Notes: generated from the letters alone by a model not told the origin. Shown: positions 42,215-52,903, counted from the first letter of the stretch. The stretch: 64,000 nt of DNA from Shouchella miscanthi (GCF_007725405.1 NZ_CP042163.1:1798001-1862000), one strand, 5' to 3'. Made by a program: numbers and translations.

Positions 42215-44002
42215 ATGCAGCATTCTGCAAAACGTATCGCTGAAAACGCCTCTTTACAAGCCTTTTTAAACAGTTACATAAAGGAAACGTTAAGTGGTGA
42301 GCTTTTGCCGGTTTCAATAAATGGTCAATCGCGGCACAAGACGAAACTACAAACGGAACAGATGCTAGAAATTAATCTTCCGCACCAGCACACTAGTTTA
42401 CGGATTGAAATGTTGTATCGCTCTTTTGTAGGGCGCCACTCGTTTGGAATAATATTGAAGGGAAATCGCGAAACAGGGTGGCATCAAGAAGAACCACTAT
42501 CTGTTTTAATCCTTCTTATACAAGAGCTTCATTTACAAGCACTTCATAATGGGGACGCTAAACGGTCTTGTTTTGATGAATGCCTTGTTCGCATGCTTGA
42601 AAGTTATCACTCCATGTGTACATATCTAGAAGAACGGCTAGCAACAGATGAAGCTATTCATGATCCAAGGCAAACGTTTATCGATGCGGAGCAGTCACTT
42701 TTATTTGGCCACTGGCTCCATCCAACGCCAAAAAGTCGACAAGGGATGGCTTACTGGCAACATGCTGCCTATGCACCTGAATTAAAAGGGCAGTTTCAGC
42801 TATATTACTTTTATGTGCATCATACGATTTTGCAACATGAGTCCATGTTAGACAAAAGTGTATGGGACATCGTATATGAAGAAACAGACTTGCAAATGAT
42901 TGATGAAAAATGGTTTCCTTTTCCGATGCATCCGTTACAAGCGCAATTTTTATTAGAACAGCCTCATATTCGAAAAGCGATGGAAACAGGGCTTATTCAA
43001 GACAAAGGCCCTTGTGGTAAATGGTATACAGCTACTTCTTCATTGCGAACGGTATTTAATGAAGAAAGTAATTGGATGTTTAAGTTTTCTATACCAGTAA
43101 AGGTAACCAACTCCCTTAGAGTGAACAAGCGGCATGAACTACGGGCTGGTCTTATTGTTGGAAAAGTACTACAAAGAGCAAGATGGAAAAGTAAGACATG
43201 TCAATTCATTGATGATCCGGCTTACCTTACCGTTCGTCTGCCAGGAGTGAAAGAATCAGGATTTGAAACAATTGTTCGCTCTAATCCTTTTCAAAATGGT
43301 GGTAGGGGTGTTACGACGATTGCGGCGCTTGTTCAAGATCCTTTACCGGGAAGTGATTCAAAAGTAGCAACAATTATTAAAGAACTTGCCCAACAGGAGC
43401 GATCTTCTCTCCGCATGATAAGTGAGAAATGGTTTCGAACTTATGTGGAAAGTGCTATTGTTCCACTCATTTCGCTTTACGATGAACTTGGAATTGCCCT
43501 TGAAGCCCATCAGCAAAATAGTTTACTTGATGTACAAAATGGCTACCCAACAATGTATTATTACCGCGACAATCAAGGCTACTACTTAGCAGAATCATAC
43601 AGACAAAAGTTAACTGCGCTAGTACCAGAATTGCAAAAAACAGAAGGGTTATTTTATGACGATGATGTTATTCAAAATCGATTTACGTATTACTTAATGA
43701 TGAATCAAGCCTTTGCTGTTATCCACCGATTTGGCGCAGATGGCTTAATGTGTGAAAAGCAACTTTTAAAGGTGTTAAAAGAGGCATTGAAGCATTGTAG
43801 TCGGAAATGTTCTGGTGCTGGACGTTTATTTATTAACGATTTACTTGTAAAAACAGAGCTTGCTTTCAAAGCAAATTTACTTACTCGTTTTCATGATGTG
43901 GATGAATTGGCAGAAGAACTAGAACAAGCCGTCTATGTTAAAGTGCAGAATCCGTTTCAAGCAATGACGAGTCTGGAGGTGCAACATGCAAAAACCATCT
44001 AA
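42215..44002 (+). CDS. asbA: petrobactin synthetase AsbA (NIS, IucA/IucC family)
   Basis: A 595-aa NRPS-independent siderophore synthetase. IucA/IucC motifs are visible: HPTPKSRQGM (nucleotide loop region), FPMHPLQAQFLLEQP, SSLRTVF, KFSIPVKVTNSLR, and LEAHQQNS in the C-terminal FhuF-like part. AsbA activates citrate with ATP and joins it to the primary amine of spermidine. It is the first gene of the asbABCDEF set, under a Fur-box promoter, and overlaps asbB by 17 bases. Confidence 0.92.
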   Translation: MQHSAKRIAENASLQAFLNSYIKETLSGELLPVSINGQSRHKTKLQTEQMLEINLPHQHTSLRIEMLYRSFVGRHSFGIILKGNRETGWHQEEPLSVLILLIQELHLQALHNGDAKRSCFDECLVRMLESYHSMCTYLEERLATDEAIHDPRQTFIDAEQSLLFGHWLHPTPKSRQGMAYWQHAAYAPELKGQFQLYYFYVHHTILQHESMLDKSVWDIVYEETDLQMIDEKWFPFPMHPLQAQFLLEQPHIRKAMETGLIQDKGPCGKWYTATSSLRTVFNEESNWMFKFSIPVKVTNSLRVNKRHELRAGLIVGKVLQRARWKSKTCQFIDDPAYLTVRLPGVKESGFETIVRSNPFQNGGRGVTTIAALVQDPLPGSDSKVATIIKELAQQERSSLRMISEKWFRTYVESAIVPLISLYDELGIALEAHQQNSLLDVQNGYPTMYYYRDNQGYYLAESYRQKLTALVPELQKTEGLFYDDDVIQNRFTYYLMMNQAFAVIHRFGADGLMCEKQLLKVLKEALKHCSRKCSGAGRLFINDLLVKTELAFKANLLTRFHDVDELAEELEQAVYVKVQNPFQAMTSLEVQHAKTI

Positions 44003-45728
44003 TCTACCAAGTAGGGCGGAACAACGTGTCATTCGGCAATGTTTTGAAGCCATTTTGTACGAGCATTTGTTACCTTATAACGAAATACCGTCACAAAACG
44101 GCTGGACGTTCTTTTTGATTAGAGGGGAAAAGCATGTTTACCGATGTCTTGGAAAACGTTCCGCCTTTGATCGAATAAGATTACACGGTATGCCGCTTAT
44201 GTCTGTCCAAGCTGGCACTCAAACGTTTCCTAGAATAGAAGATATTGTAGAAGATGCAGCATTATCAGTTGAACAAAGCCAAGCCCTTTATGCAGAATTA
44301 TCGCAAACAGTCTTATTATCAGAGTGGAATGAGCAAAACATAAGAATGGCTAAATCAAGACGATTGTTTACATATGAACAGTTGGAAGGGGCTATAGGAG
44401 AAGGTCATCCTTATCATCCTTGTTTTAAAGCAAGAACAGGATTTTCGCTTAAAGACCACCGAGCGTACGGAAATGAAGCAGGAGCGGATTTTTCACTTGT
44501 ATGGTTAGGAGTCAAAAAGGAAGACGTGAACACGTATTATCCAGAAGAAGAGCATAGTTTTCTTCAGAAAGAATTCGGCTATGGCACATGGAAGAAAGTT
44601 GTAGTGGCCTTGTGTCAGTCAGGGGGGCAGTTATATGACTATCGTGTACTCCCAGTACATCCATGGCAATGGAATGCCATACAAAGCAACGAGTTGAAAG
44701 AAGCGATTGAAACAAAAGATGTTCTTTATCTTGGTACTTTTGGTGATCGTTATAATGCATCACAATCAATTCGGACGGTGATGAACAAAGACAACCCGCT
44801 TCAAGCACAGTTAAAATTGCCTTTGCGAATGATCAATACTTCTTCATTGCGAACGGTTCAGCCAGAAAGTGTTGCAGCTGCTCCAGATTTATCCCGATGG
44901 CTTCATGAAGTGGTGGAACAAGATCCTTATCTACATAAAAAACATGATGTTCGTTTGTTAAAAGAGTATGCTGGGGCTTCTTATGAGCCGAGTCGCTATC
45001 CATGGATAGCGGGGAATATCAATGTGATTTTTCGAGAATCGGTTCAAAGTCAGTTACAGAGAGGTGAGCGCGCTATCCCATTAAATGCACTTTCTCTGAA
45101 AGAAAAAGACGGTTCTTTATTTGTAGCTCTTTTCCTTAAGGATTTTGGGATAGAAGCTTGGGTAAAGCAATTTATTGAAGTAGCCGTTGTTCCTGTTGTT
45201 CACCTCTGTTTGGCACACGGCATTGCGGTAGAAGCTCATGGGCAAAACATGATTCTGATTCTCTCGGATACGAACTGGCCGATTGGCGTGCTCTTAAGAG
45301 ACTTTCATGATAGTTTGGAATATTACGAACCTTATGTAAAAAAGAAAGAAGCGATACCTAATTTCCACGAAATCCATTCAATCTTTAAAGAAGGCGCAAC
45401 TGACGACTATTATTGGATGTCTTCTCCAGAAGCGCTACGGGAACTTGTGGTCGATACATTATTTGTCTATCATCTAGCCGAATTGTCATGGCAGTTGGAG
45501 TGTGAGCTTGATTTTGAAGAGGAGACATTTTGGAACCTTGTTAATCAATCATTATCGCGCTATGTGCAGAGAGAAGATAAAGAGAATGAGCGAATCCACG
45601 CTCTACATCTTCATAAAGAAGTCATGACAACAGAATCACTTTTTAGAAAGAAGTGGACTGGGGAGAAAGAGAGCAGGCATTTAATTAAAAATGCGATTCA
45701 ATTGGAGGGTATTTATGCTTATCATTAA
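43986..45728 (+). CDS. asbB: petrobactin synthetase AsbB (NIS, IucA/IucC family)
   Basis: A 580-aa second NIS synthetase: GEGHPYHPCFKARTGF (phosphate loop region), VHPWQWNAI, SQSIRTVMN, KLPLRMINTSSLRT, and VEAHGQNMILI. AsbB adds the second (3,4-dihydroxybenzoyl-)spermidine to the citrate intermediate, closing petrobactin. ATG 43986 follows CTGGAGGTG inside the end of asbA. The two synthetases differ clearly in sequence, as in B. anthracis. Confidence 0.92.
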   Translation: MQKPSNLPSRAEQRVIRQCFEAILYEHLLPYNEIPSQNGWTFFLIRGEKHVYRCLGKRSAFDRIRLHGMPLMSVQAGTQTFPRIEDIVEDAALSVEQSQALYAELSQTVLLSEWNEQNIRMAKSRRLFTYEQLEGAIGEGHPYHPCFKARTGFSLKDHRAYGNEAGADFSLVWLGVKKEDVNTYYPEEEHSFLQKEFGYGTWKKVVVALCQSGGQLYDYRVLPVHPWQWNAIQSNELKEAIETKDVLYLGTFGDRYNASQSIRTVMNKDNPLQAQLKLPLRMINTSSLRTVQPESVAAAPDLSRWLHEVVEQDPYLHKKHDVRLLKEYAGASYEPSRYPWIAGNINVIFRESVQSQLQRGERAIPLNALSLKEKDGSLFVALFLKDFGIEAWVKQFIEVAVVPVVHLCLAHGIAVEAHGQNMILILSDTNWPIGVLLRDFHDSLEYYEPYVKKKEAIPNFHEIHSIFKEGATDDYYWMSSPEALRELVVDTLFVYHLAELSWQLECELDFEEETFWNLVNQSLSRYVQREDKENERIHALHLHKEVMTTESLFRKKWTGEKESRHLIKNAIQLEGIYAYH

Positions 45729-46941
45729 CGATCAATTTTACACTGCGAAAGACTTTGACCGTTTTACACAGCAGCTCAATGACCACCCCATTTGGCGAAA
45801 AGCGGATAGGTGGCGAATCGCCGTATGTCCAGAGGACTTAGGGAAGTGGGTAATGCTTCTCTATTATATAAAAGAAAAACAAGCGAGTATTGTACCGATC
45901 CATCCATCCACACCAGTTGAGGCAGCAAAAAGAATTGCTAATGAAGCGGGTTGTTTTTACTTGTTTTATCAGTCTTTTGAATCACCACTCACATTAAATC
46001 AAGCCGAATCAATTAGCGAACCGGGCATGATTCAATTCAGTTCAGGAACGACAGGCCAACCAAAACGAATTGTACGTAGCTGGGCTTCTATAGATGATGA
46101 ATTACGTGCTTACCGTGACATGTGGCATTCAATTGACGTAAATACAGTCATTGTTGCCTGCCCTATAACGCATTCCTACGGTTTAATTAGTGGTGTAATG
46201 GCGGGGATTGATCAAGGAAAAACGGTTGTAGTGGTGACGGCACAGAATCCAAATTATGTCTTAAGCAAGACGAAAGATTACCCAAAACATGTGCTGTATG
46301 CCTCTCCGCCATTACTTCATTATTTAGCGAAGCGAACTGATGAAAAATTGCATGGAGTAATGACGTCAGGGACGCGGCTTCCTGATCAATGGTTTCAAGA
46401 AATAAAAAAAGCGAGCACGTTTGTAATGCAGCAATACGGCTGTTCAGAAGTAGGCTGTATTAGTATTGCGACATCCATAAGTGAACCGAACGATTTAGGG
46501 AAGCCTTTAACACATCATCATGTTAAAGCGGGTGTAATAACGAACCCAGCGGCTATATACGTTGAAAAAGCAGTAGAAGACTGTAATACAGGTGATCTTG
46601 GTTATTTCGGAAAAGACGGTCATTTGTACTTTGTTGAACGAGTAGACGATGTTATTAACGTAGCCGGAATCAACGTGTTACCGCACGAGGTTGAACAGGT
46701 ATTACGCCAACATCAAGGCGTAGAAGACGTTGTTGTCTATAAAAGAAGAGATTCCTTATCAGGCGAACGGGTTTGTGCCCAAGTTGTAGGGACAGGTTTA
46801 GCCATAGGTGCTCTTCGAGAATGGTGTGCATCTTATCTTGCGGTCTATCAAATACCAAAAGAATTCGATTTTGTCGAAAAGATTCAAAAAGGAGCAAATG
46901 GAAAAGTGAATAGAAAACAGATTGGAGATGTTTACGTATGA
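45715..46941 (+). CDS. asbC: 3,4-dihydroxybenzoate adenylase AsbC
   Basis: A 408-aa ANL-family AMP ligase: SSGTTGQPKRI (P-loop), QQYGCSEVG, TGDLGYFG, and the late lysine in GANGKVNRKQI. It activates 3,4-dihydroxybenzoate and loads it on the carrier protein AsbD. It is shorter than most adenylases, as known for AsbC. ATG 45715 is chosen after GGAGGGTATTT; the longer frame reads into asbB. Overlap with asbB is 14 bases and with asbD four. Confidence 0.9.
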   Translation: MLIINDQFYTAKDFDRFTQQLNDHPIWRKADRWRIAVCPEDLGKWVMLLYYIKEKQASIVPIHPSTPVEAAKRIANEAGCFYLFYQSFESPLTLNQAESISEPGMIQFSSGTTGQPKRIVRSWASIDDELRAYRDMWHSIDVNTVIVACPITHSYGLISGVMAGIDQGKTVVVVTAQNPNYVLSKTKDYPKHVLYASPPLLHYLAKRTDEKLHGVMTSGTRLPDQWFQEIKKASTFVMQQYGCSEVGCISIATSISEPNDLGKPLTHHHVKAGVITNPAAIYVEKAVEDCNTGDLGYFGKDGHLYFVERVDDVINVAGINVLPHEVEQVLRQHQGVEDVVVYKRRDSLSGERVCAQVVGTGLAIGALREWCASYLAVYQIPKEFDFVEKIQKGANGKVNRKQIGDVYV

Positions 46942-47207
46942 CGTATGAGCACGCTGTAACCATTCTTTACACGATTATTAAAGAAGATTTAGCTTTACAG
47001 ACAATAGATGCATTTCATCACCACGCGAGGCTGAATGAAGATTTAGCCATTGATTCAGTCATGATCCTACACATTTTATTACAGCTCGAAACAGAATATG
47101 CTATCGCTATCCCCGATGAGTATATTGATCCGGCCATATTTGAGACGGTTGATCGCTTAGCTCAGTTTATTCAACGTCAGGAAGAGACAACAGCTATCCA
47201 TGATTAA
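46938..47207 (+). CDS. asbD: aryl carrier protein AsbD
   Basis: An 89-aa acyl-carrier protein; the phosphopantetheine serine is in DLAIDSVMILHILLQLE. It carries the 3,4-dihydroxybenzoyl group as a thioester between AsbC and AsbE. The start overlaps the asbC stop (ATGA) and the end overlaps asbE by eight bases. Confidence 0.88.
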   Translation: MTYEHAVTILYTIIKEDLALQTIDAFHHHARLNEDLAIDSVMILHILLQLETEYAIAIPDEYIDPAIFETVDRLAQFIQRQEETTAIHD

Positions 47208-48174
47208 AGTGCATTGCTTTGTTAGTTGCGTGTGTGAAGTGTTAAAGAAAAATGGAATTGACCACCGTCCTTATTATTTTGGTGTATGGGATGCGGATTT
47301 TTTCCTAGATGAAAATGATCGCCTGACGTACCATGAAAAAAACGTTGATCACTCTTTCTTTAAAAACTGGTATGAAACCCTTTATGGCATTAGATTAAAT
47401 GAATGGTATAAAAACACAGCTAGTAAAGAAGAAAATGTAGAGCACCTTGTTCATTTAATTGAGGAAAAAGATGACGATACACATGTCATTGTTATGCTTG
47501 ATCTTGCGTTACTTCCTGAACGAGAAAACAAATTTCATCATGCGCCTTTTCCTCATTATGTCATGCTTGAAAAAACAAAGGATAAAGACGTATGGATGAT
47601 GTATGATCCTGATTTTCGTTGGGAAGGGGAAATGGAAAAGGTTCAGATTCTCAATGCAGTGCGTTCCCCTGATGTGGGGGGAGGCTATCGGTTTAATGGC
47701 AACACAATTCAGCCCCCTTCAGATGACACGATAAAAGCGTATTTCCGAACCTGTATGAAAGAACGTGAAAACCCTTTAACAGAAACACTTCAATCACTCG
47801 TAGAAACGTTCTGGTCAGGAAGTCAGCGCCATCGACTTAATGAGCTTGGACTTGTAATGAAACAATTACCCGTTTTAGCTATTCGGAAATATGCTTATGA
47901 ACATGCTTTTGCGTTCTTTTGGAAGGCACTCCAGTTTAGCGAAGATACGTTTGAGCAGTGGTGTGATGACATCGAGACGTTAGAGAAGGGCTTTAAAATC
48001 GTTCAGTATCAGGCGATGAAAGTGGCGAAAACGAAAAAAGAGGTGGACTATGAGCAATTGTGCGACCAACTTGAACGTCAAAATGAACGAGAACGGAAAT
48101 TGAAAGAACAATTGGTTTTTTATTTTGACGAATGGCTTTTACAAAGAGAGCCACTTATTCTGCACGAAGGTTAA
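47200..48174 (+). CDS. asbE: 3,4-dihydroxybenzoyl transferase AsbE
   Basis: A 324-aa protein starting MIKVHCFVSCVCEVLKKNG, matching the position and size of AsbE, which transfers 3,4-dihydroxybenzoate from AsbD to an amine of spermidine or its citrate adduct. The N-terminal part (Cys, then HHAPFPHYVMLEK, DVWMMYDPDF) resembles BtrH-type acyl transfer folds with Cys/His chemistry. It has no other recognisable domain. It lies between asbD and asbF with an eight-base overlap upstream and a short gap downstream. Confidence 0.85.
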   Translation: MIKVHCFVSCVCEVLKKNGIDHRPYYFGVWDADFFLDENDRLTYHEKNVDHSFFKNWYETLYGIRLNEWYKNTASKEENVEHLVHLIEEKDDDTHVIVMLDLALLPERENKFHHAPFPHYVMLEKTKDKDVWMMYDPDFRWEGEMEKVQILNAVRSPDVGGGYRFNGNTIQPPSDDTIKAYFRTCMKERENPLTETLQSLVETFWSGSQRHRLNELGLVMKQLPVLAIRKYAYEHAFAFFWKALQFSEDTFEQWCDDIETLEKGFKIVQYQAMKVAKTKKEVDYEQLCDQLERQNERERKLKEQLVFYFDEWLLQREPLILHEG

Positions 48175-48186
48175 GGAGGAGTGAAT

Positions 48187-49011
48187 GTGAACGTTTCTGT
48201 TTGTACCATTTCGTTTCGACATGGTTTGCAGTCCATTGAACACATTGCACAATGGGCTACAGGACAGGGCTTTGATGGGATTGAGCTTTGGGGTAACCAT
48301 GCACGTCATTTGAAACCACATGCACATGTAAATGGGGAATGGCTAGAATCATATGGTTTAACAGTATCGATGTTAAGCGACTACTTACCGTTACATGACG
48401 AACGGGCAAAAAACCATATTGCCGCCAAAAATGTGCTTCAACTTGCCGATCGTTGGAACGCATCAAAAGTTCGAGTATTCGCTGGGGAATTAGGAAGTGA
48501 AATGATTCGAAAGGAGGAACGACTACACCTCATTAACCAACTTAGAGATGTGTGTAGGATGGCAGCAGAAAAAAATAAGTTAATACTTGTTGAAATTCAT
48601 CCGCGAACCCTTTGTGATACGGTTTCTTCTACATTGCAGCTGCTGTCTGAAGTGGATCATCCTTCGCTAAGAGTGAATTTTGATGTGCTTCACGCTTGGG
48701 AAAGTGGCGCTAATCTTGACGAAGCATTTGTACAGCTCCAACCATTTGTTGAGCATCTTCATCTGAAAAACGTAGTCGATCGTGGGCATTTACACGTGTT
48801 CCATCCTGAAAACGTATTTAATGCTTCTGCATCAAGACAAGGAATGACAAGTTTGTTTACAGGACAAATTGATTATCACCAGTTCCTTTCAAACCATGAT
48901 TTTAGCTCATTTCATGCTTCTCTTGAATGGTTTGGTCACCATCCGTTTGCCGTATTAAAAGAAGATAAGCAAAAACTAGTTGCCTACCAAAAACAAACGC
49001 TCTATCATTAA
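48187..49011 (+). CDS. asbF: 3-dehydroshikimate dehydratase AsbF
   Basis: A 274-aa TIM-barrel metal enzyme of the xylose-isomerase-like family that makes 3,4-dihydroxybenzoate from 3-dehydroshikimate. VCTISFRHGLQS, GFDGIELWGNHARHL, VEIHPRTL, VNFDVLHAWESGA, LHVFHPENVF and ASLEWFGHH are close to B. anthracis AsbF. GTG 48187 is preferred over GTG 48181 because AAGGAGG ends at 48180. It closes the petrobactin operon. Confidence 0.92.
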   Translation: MNVSVCTISFRHGLQSIEHIAQWATGQGFDGIELWGNHARHLKPHAHVNGEWLESYGLTVSMLSDYLPLHDERAKNHIAAKNVLQLADRWNASKVRVFAGELGSEMIRKEERLHLINQLRDVCRMAAEKNKLILVEIHPRTLCDTVSSTLQLLSEVDHPSLRVNFDVLHAWESGANLDEAFVQLQPFVEHLHLKNVVDRGHLHVFHPENVFNASASRQGMTSLFTGQIDYHQFLSNHDFSSFHASLEWFGHHPFAVLKEDKQKLVAYQKQTLYH

Positions 49012-49047
49012 TCAACCTATTCTTTCACTAATCATAGGAGCAAATTG

Positions 49048-49087
49048 AAACCATCTGTTTTTATCAATACGAACGGGTGGTTTTTAT
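49048..49087 (+). terminator. terminator of the asb operon
   Basis: AAACCATCTG pairs with CGGGTGGTTT (two G-T pairs), followed by TTTTTATCTTTT. Confidence 0.65.
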
Positions 49088-49211
49088 CTTTTCCAAATGC
49101 CAATGGCAGCTAGTGACAGAAAAACAAGGATAATCGCTCTTTCATGTATAGACTTGCATGAACTTGGCATAGTGTAGAAGATAGAGTGAATAAAGAGAGC
49201 GAGGGAATAGA

Positions 49212-49427
49212 ATGAAAATTCTCTTTCATACAATGAAAGCGGTAATTTTGTTTGTTGCATGCACAGCGATCTTCTACTATGGTATTCTATGGGTGACGGA
49301 TGAATTAAGTGATCTCCATCGTTATGACGTGCCAGAAGGAAATGCATTAAAAGCGTCATCCGTTGCCAGTGACGAAGATAGGAGTTTGCTGCAGCGGTTA
49401 ACGTTGTTTTTACTAGATGGCGAATAA
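49212..49427 (+). CDS. yqzK: YqzK-like small membrane protein (DUF4227)
   Basis: A 71-aa protein with one membrane segment (residues about 9-27, AVILFVACTAIFYYGILWV) and a short acidic tail; the C-terminus LLQRLTLFLLDGE fits the DUF4227 group that includes B. subtilis YqzK. Function unknown. It is encoded just before xerD, as in B. subtilis, where fur is the gene upstream; here fur is about 21.7 kb away. Confidence 0.78.
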   Translation: MKILFHTMKAVILFVACTAIFYYGILWVTDELSDLHRYDVPEGNALKASSVASDEDRSLLQRLTLFLLDGE

Positions 49428-49444
49428 GAAGTAAGGAGTACAAC

Positions 49445-50341
49445 ATGGGTTTGCAAAATGATGTTAATCAATTTGTCCATTTTATTAAAGTTGAAAAAGG
49501 TTTATCGCCTAATACACTAGAATCGTATGGAAGAGATTTAAAGCAGTATGTCCACTATTTGCAAAAAGAGAATGTGGAGGCGTTTACAGATGTCACGCAC
49601 CACACGATTCAATCGTTTTTGTACGAGCTAAAGCTACAAGATAAATCAGCTGCAACATTGGCACGAATTCTCACATCGGTTCGCTCACTGCATGGTTTCT
49701 TATATAGGGAACAATTTACTTCGAGTGACCCTTCTTCTTTAATTGAATCACCGAAAAAAGAAAAACGCTTACCTGACTTTTTAAGTGCAGATGAAGTCGA
49801 GCTCTTATTGCAACATCAAACGGTAGGGAGCGTCCCCTTAGAGCTTCGAAATACAGCGATGCTTGAATTGCTCTATGCTTCAGGTTTGCGTGTAACCGAA
49901 TTAACGTCATTAGAATTGGATCACGTCCACTTAGCAATGGGCTTTTTACGGGTCATTGGGAAAGGGAATAAAGAACGAATTGTTCCCTTAGGGTCAAAAG
50001 CGTCAAAAGCGTTAACGGCGTACTTAGAAAGTGGAAGGCAACAATTGCTTAAAAAGCAGCGCCATGCCTACCTTTTTGTGAATCACTATGGGAAGCCTTT
50101 AACAAGACAAGGGTTTTGGAAAATCTTAAAACAGCGTGCGACACACGTAAATATAAAAAAAAGCTTTAGTCCACATACGTTGCGCCATTCTTTTGCTACG
50201 CATTTACTGGAAAATGGGGCTGATTTGCGTTCTGTTCAGGAAATGCTTGGGCACGCTGATATTTCTACAACACAGATTTACACCCACGTGACGAAGACGC
50301 GTATGAAAGATGTATACTTAAAACACCATCCGCGCGCATAA
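49445..50341 (+). CDS. xerD: site-specific tyrosine recombinase XerD
   Basis: A 298-aa tyrosine recombinase. The N-terminal SAM-like domain begins [20 protein letters not shown]; the catalytic set is Arg in ASGLRVTEL, Lys in [30 protein letters not shown] and Tyr in TQIYTHV. With CodV/XerC it resolves chromosome dimers at dif and also aids chromosome segregation in B. subtilis (RipX). Position after yqzK and before deoB is the conserved order. Confidence 0.93.
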   Translation: MGLQNDVNQFVHFIKVEKGLSPNTLESYGRDLKQYVHYLQKENVEAFTDVTHHTIQSFLYELKLQDKSAATLARILTSVRSLHGFLYREQFTSSDPSSLIESPKKEKRLPDFLSADEVELLLQHQTVGSVPLELRNTAMLELLYASGLRVTELTSLELDHVHLAMGFLRVIGKGNKERIVPLGSKASKALTAYLESGRQQLLKKQRHAYLFVNHYGKPLTRQGFWKILKQRATHVNIKKSFSPHTLRHSFATHLLENGADLRSVQEMLGHADISTTQIYTHVTKTRMKDVYLKHHPRA

Positions 50342-50378
50342 GCAGCATGTTCTTACAAAGATTGAGGAGGAAACAAAC

Positions 50379-51569
50379 GTGACACAAGCATTTAAACGAG
50401 TCGTTGTTATTGTAATGGACTCTGTAGGAATTGGTGAAGCACCAGATGCAGAGGCATTTGGAGATAAAGGAACAAATACCCTTGGCTCCATTGCTAAACA
50501 GTATGACGCATTGCATATTCCAGAGCTAGAAAAACTAGGTATTGGGAAAATCGCACCACTTAAAGGAATTGAGGCCGTTGCGAATCCAAGTGCGAGCTAC
50601 GGCATCATGCAAGAAGCGTCAGTAGGAAAAGATACGATGACGGGACATTGGGAAATTATGGGTCTTCGGATTGATGAGCCATTTCGCGTTTTTCCAGACG
50701 GATTCCCTGAGGACTTACTACAAGCTTTAGAGGAAAAAACAGGTCGTGGCATCATTGGTAATAAAGTAGCATCAGGTACAGAAATTCTTGATGAACTAGG
50801 AAGCGAGCACGTTAAAACAGGGAAATTAATTGTTTACACTTCTGCTGATTCGGTTCTACAAATCGCAGCCCATGAGGACATTGTTCCAGTGGACGAGCTT
50901 TATCGTATTTGTGAAATAGCACGTGAGCTGACCCTTGATCCAAAATATATGGTCGGACGCATTATTGCGCGTCCGTTTGTAGGCGATGCCTCTGGTTGGA
51001 AGCGAACGTCGAATCGTCATGACTATGCGTTAAAACCTTTTGGCAAGACGGTTATGAATGCGCTTGAAGATGCAGGTCTTGATTCGATTGCATTAGGGAA
51101 AATCTCTGACATTTATGATGGAGAAGGGGTAACGGCTTCCATTCGAACGGTTTCAAATGAAGATGGAATGAATAAATTGATTAAACAAATGGATGAAGCA
51201 TTCACGGGTCTTTGCTTCTTGAATTTAGTTGATTTTGATGCACTGTTTGGTCATCGTCGTGATGTAGTAGGGTACGGTCAATCGTTAAATGAATTTGATG
51301 CACAACTTAAAGAGCTTTTGCCAAAGTTAAACGATGACGATTTATTAATAATCACGGCCGATCATGGAAACGACCCGACTCATACAGGCACAGATCATAC
51401 AAGAGAGCTTGTCCCTCTACTTGCTTACGGTAAAACATTGGAACCGGTTCATTTAGGTCATCGTGAGACATTTGCGGATATTGGCGCAACCATTGCTGAG
51501 AATTTTAATGTAACGGCTCCAGAATACGGTAAAAGCTTTTTAAACGAGCTTACATCAAAGAATTTGTAA
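50379..51569 (+). CDS. deoB: phosphopentomutase DeoB
   Basis: A 396-aa alkaline-phosphatase-superfamily mutase interconverting ribose/deoxyribose 1- and 5-phosphates. Metal sites: [11 protein letters not shown] near the N-terminus, the nucleophile Thr in [11 protein letters not shown], and [17 protein letters not shown] near the C-terminus. It works with the pyrimidine-nucleoside phosphorylase encoded 20 bases downstream in nucleoside salvage. Confidence 0.94.
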   Translation: MTQAFKRVVVIVMDSVGIGEAPDAEAFGDKGTNTLGSIAKQYDALHIPELEKLGIGKIAPLKGIEAVANPSASYGIMQEASVGKDTMTGHWEIMGLRIDEPFRVFPDGFPEDLLQALEEKTGRGIIGNKVASGTEILDELGSEHVKTGKLIVYTSADSVLQIAAHEDIVPVDELYRICEIARELTLDPKYMVGRIIARPFVGDASGWKRTSNRHDYALKPFGKTVMNALEDAGLDSIALGKISDIYDGEGVTASIRTVSNEDGMNKLIKQMDEAFTGLCFLNLVDFDALFGHRRDVVGYGQSLNEFDAQLKELLPKLNDDDLLIITADHGNDPTHTGTDHTRELVPLLAYGKTLEPVHLGHRETFADIGATIAENFNVTAPEYGKSFLNELTSKNL

Positions 51570-51588
51570 TCACAGAGGAGGAAAAACA

Positions 51589-52902
51589 ATGAGAATGGTT
51601 GACATTATTGAGAAAAAAAGAGACGGCTTAAGCTTAACAAAAGAAGAAATTCGCTGGTTTATTGGTGAATATACTGCAAATCGCATTCCGGATTATCAAG
51701 TATCGGCTTTGGCTATGGCCATTTATTTTCAAGATATGGACCAACATGAGCGTGCCGAACTTACGTTGGCTATGGCTGAATCAGGTGACCAAATAGATTT
51801 AACAGCAATTGATGGGATTAAAGTGGACAAGCATTCAACAGGTGGTGTTGGAGATAAGACAACGATAGCGCTCGTTCCATTAGTGGCAGCTGCTGGCGTA
51901 CCTGTTGCAAAAATGTCAGGTCGAGGGCTAGGCCATACAGGAGGAACCATTGATAAATTAGAGGCAATTCCAGGATTCTCATGTGACATTGAGACGAAAG
52001 ACTTTTTACATCAAGTTCAAACAAAAGGCTTAGCTGTTGCTGGACAAACAGGTAATTTAACACCAGCGGATAAACAACTATATGGCTTACGAGATGTGAC
52101 TGGAACCGTTAACTCAATGGCGCTCATCGCAAGTTCCATTATGAGTAAAAAAATCGCTTCTGGTTCAGATGCCATTGTGCTCGATGTGAAAACAGGTTCT
52201 GGAGCATTTATGAAGTCTCTTGATGATTCAACAGGGCTTGCTAAAGCAATGGTTAATATCGGTGCAAACGTTGGACGGAAAACGATGGCGGTTATTTCAG
52301 ACATGAATCAACCTTTAGGTGAAGGCGTTGGAAATGCTATTGAAATTCAAGAAGCGATCGACGTTTTAAAAGGAAAGGGACCCGAGGACGTTCTTGAGCT
52401 GTGTCTCGTCCTAGGTAGCCACATGGTTTTCTTGGCGGAAAAGGCTAGCAGTGTGGAAGAGGCACGCAAACAGCTAGAAGAAGTGATTGAAAATGGAAAA
52501 GCAATCGAAATGATGAAAGTCTTTATTGAAAGTCAGGGTGGAAACCCAGCTGTAATTGACGATGAAACGTTATTCCCACAAGCTCGCTATCAAATTGATG
52601 TTCCCGCAGTAGAAGCAGGCTATGTACACGAAATTGCCACAGACAAAATTGGCGTTGCTGCTATGCAATTAGGCGCAGGTCGAGCTACAAAAGAGGATCA
52701 AATCGACCTTGCTGTTGGGTTGAAGCTGAAGAAAAAAATTGGGGATCGCGTTGAAGTCGATGATACCCTCGTTACGCTCTATGCGAACCGAGAAGAAGTA
52801 GAAGACATCATAGCACTCGTCCAAAAGAGTTACCATATGCAAGAAGAAAAACCAGCATCAACAACGCTTATCTATAAGGAAATTTATCCGGAGAAAGCAT
52901 AA
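51589..52902 (+). CDS. pdp: pyrimidine-nucleoside phosphorylase Pdp
   Basis: A 437-aa class II nucleoside phosphorylase: [13 protein letters not shown] start, [12 protein letters not shown] (phosphate loop), [18 protein letters not shown], and KTGSGAFM. It splits uridine or thymidine with phosphate to base and (deoxy)ribose 1-phosphate, the substrate of DeoB just upstream. In B. subtilis the gene next to drm is pupG instead. A bidirectional terminator follows. Confidence 0.93.
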   Translation: MRMVDIIEKKRDGLSLTKEEIRWFIGEYTANRIPDYQVSALAMAIYFQDMDQHERAELTLAMAESGDQIDLTAIDGIKVDKHSTGGVGDKTTIALVPLVAAAGVPVAKMSGRGLGHTGGTIDKLEAIPGFSCDIETKDFLHQVQTKGLAVAGQTGNLTPADKQLYGLRDVTGTVNSMALIASSIMSKKIASGSDAIVLDVKTGSGAFMKSLDDSTGLAKAMVNIGANVGRKTMAVISDMNQPLGEGVGNAIEIQEAIDVLKGKGPEDVLELCLVLGSHMVFLAEKASSVEEARKQLEEVIENGKAIEMMKVFIESQGGNPAVIDDETLFPQARYQIDVPAVEAGYVHEIATDKIGVAAMQLGAGRATKEDQIDLAVGLKLKKKIGDRVEVDDTLVTLYANREEVEDIIALVQKSYHMQEEKPASTTLIYKEIYPEKA

Positions 52903-52903
52903 T

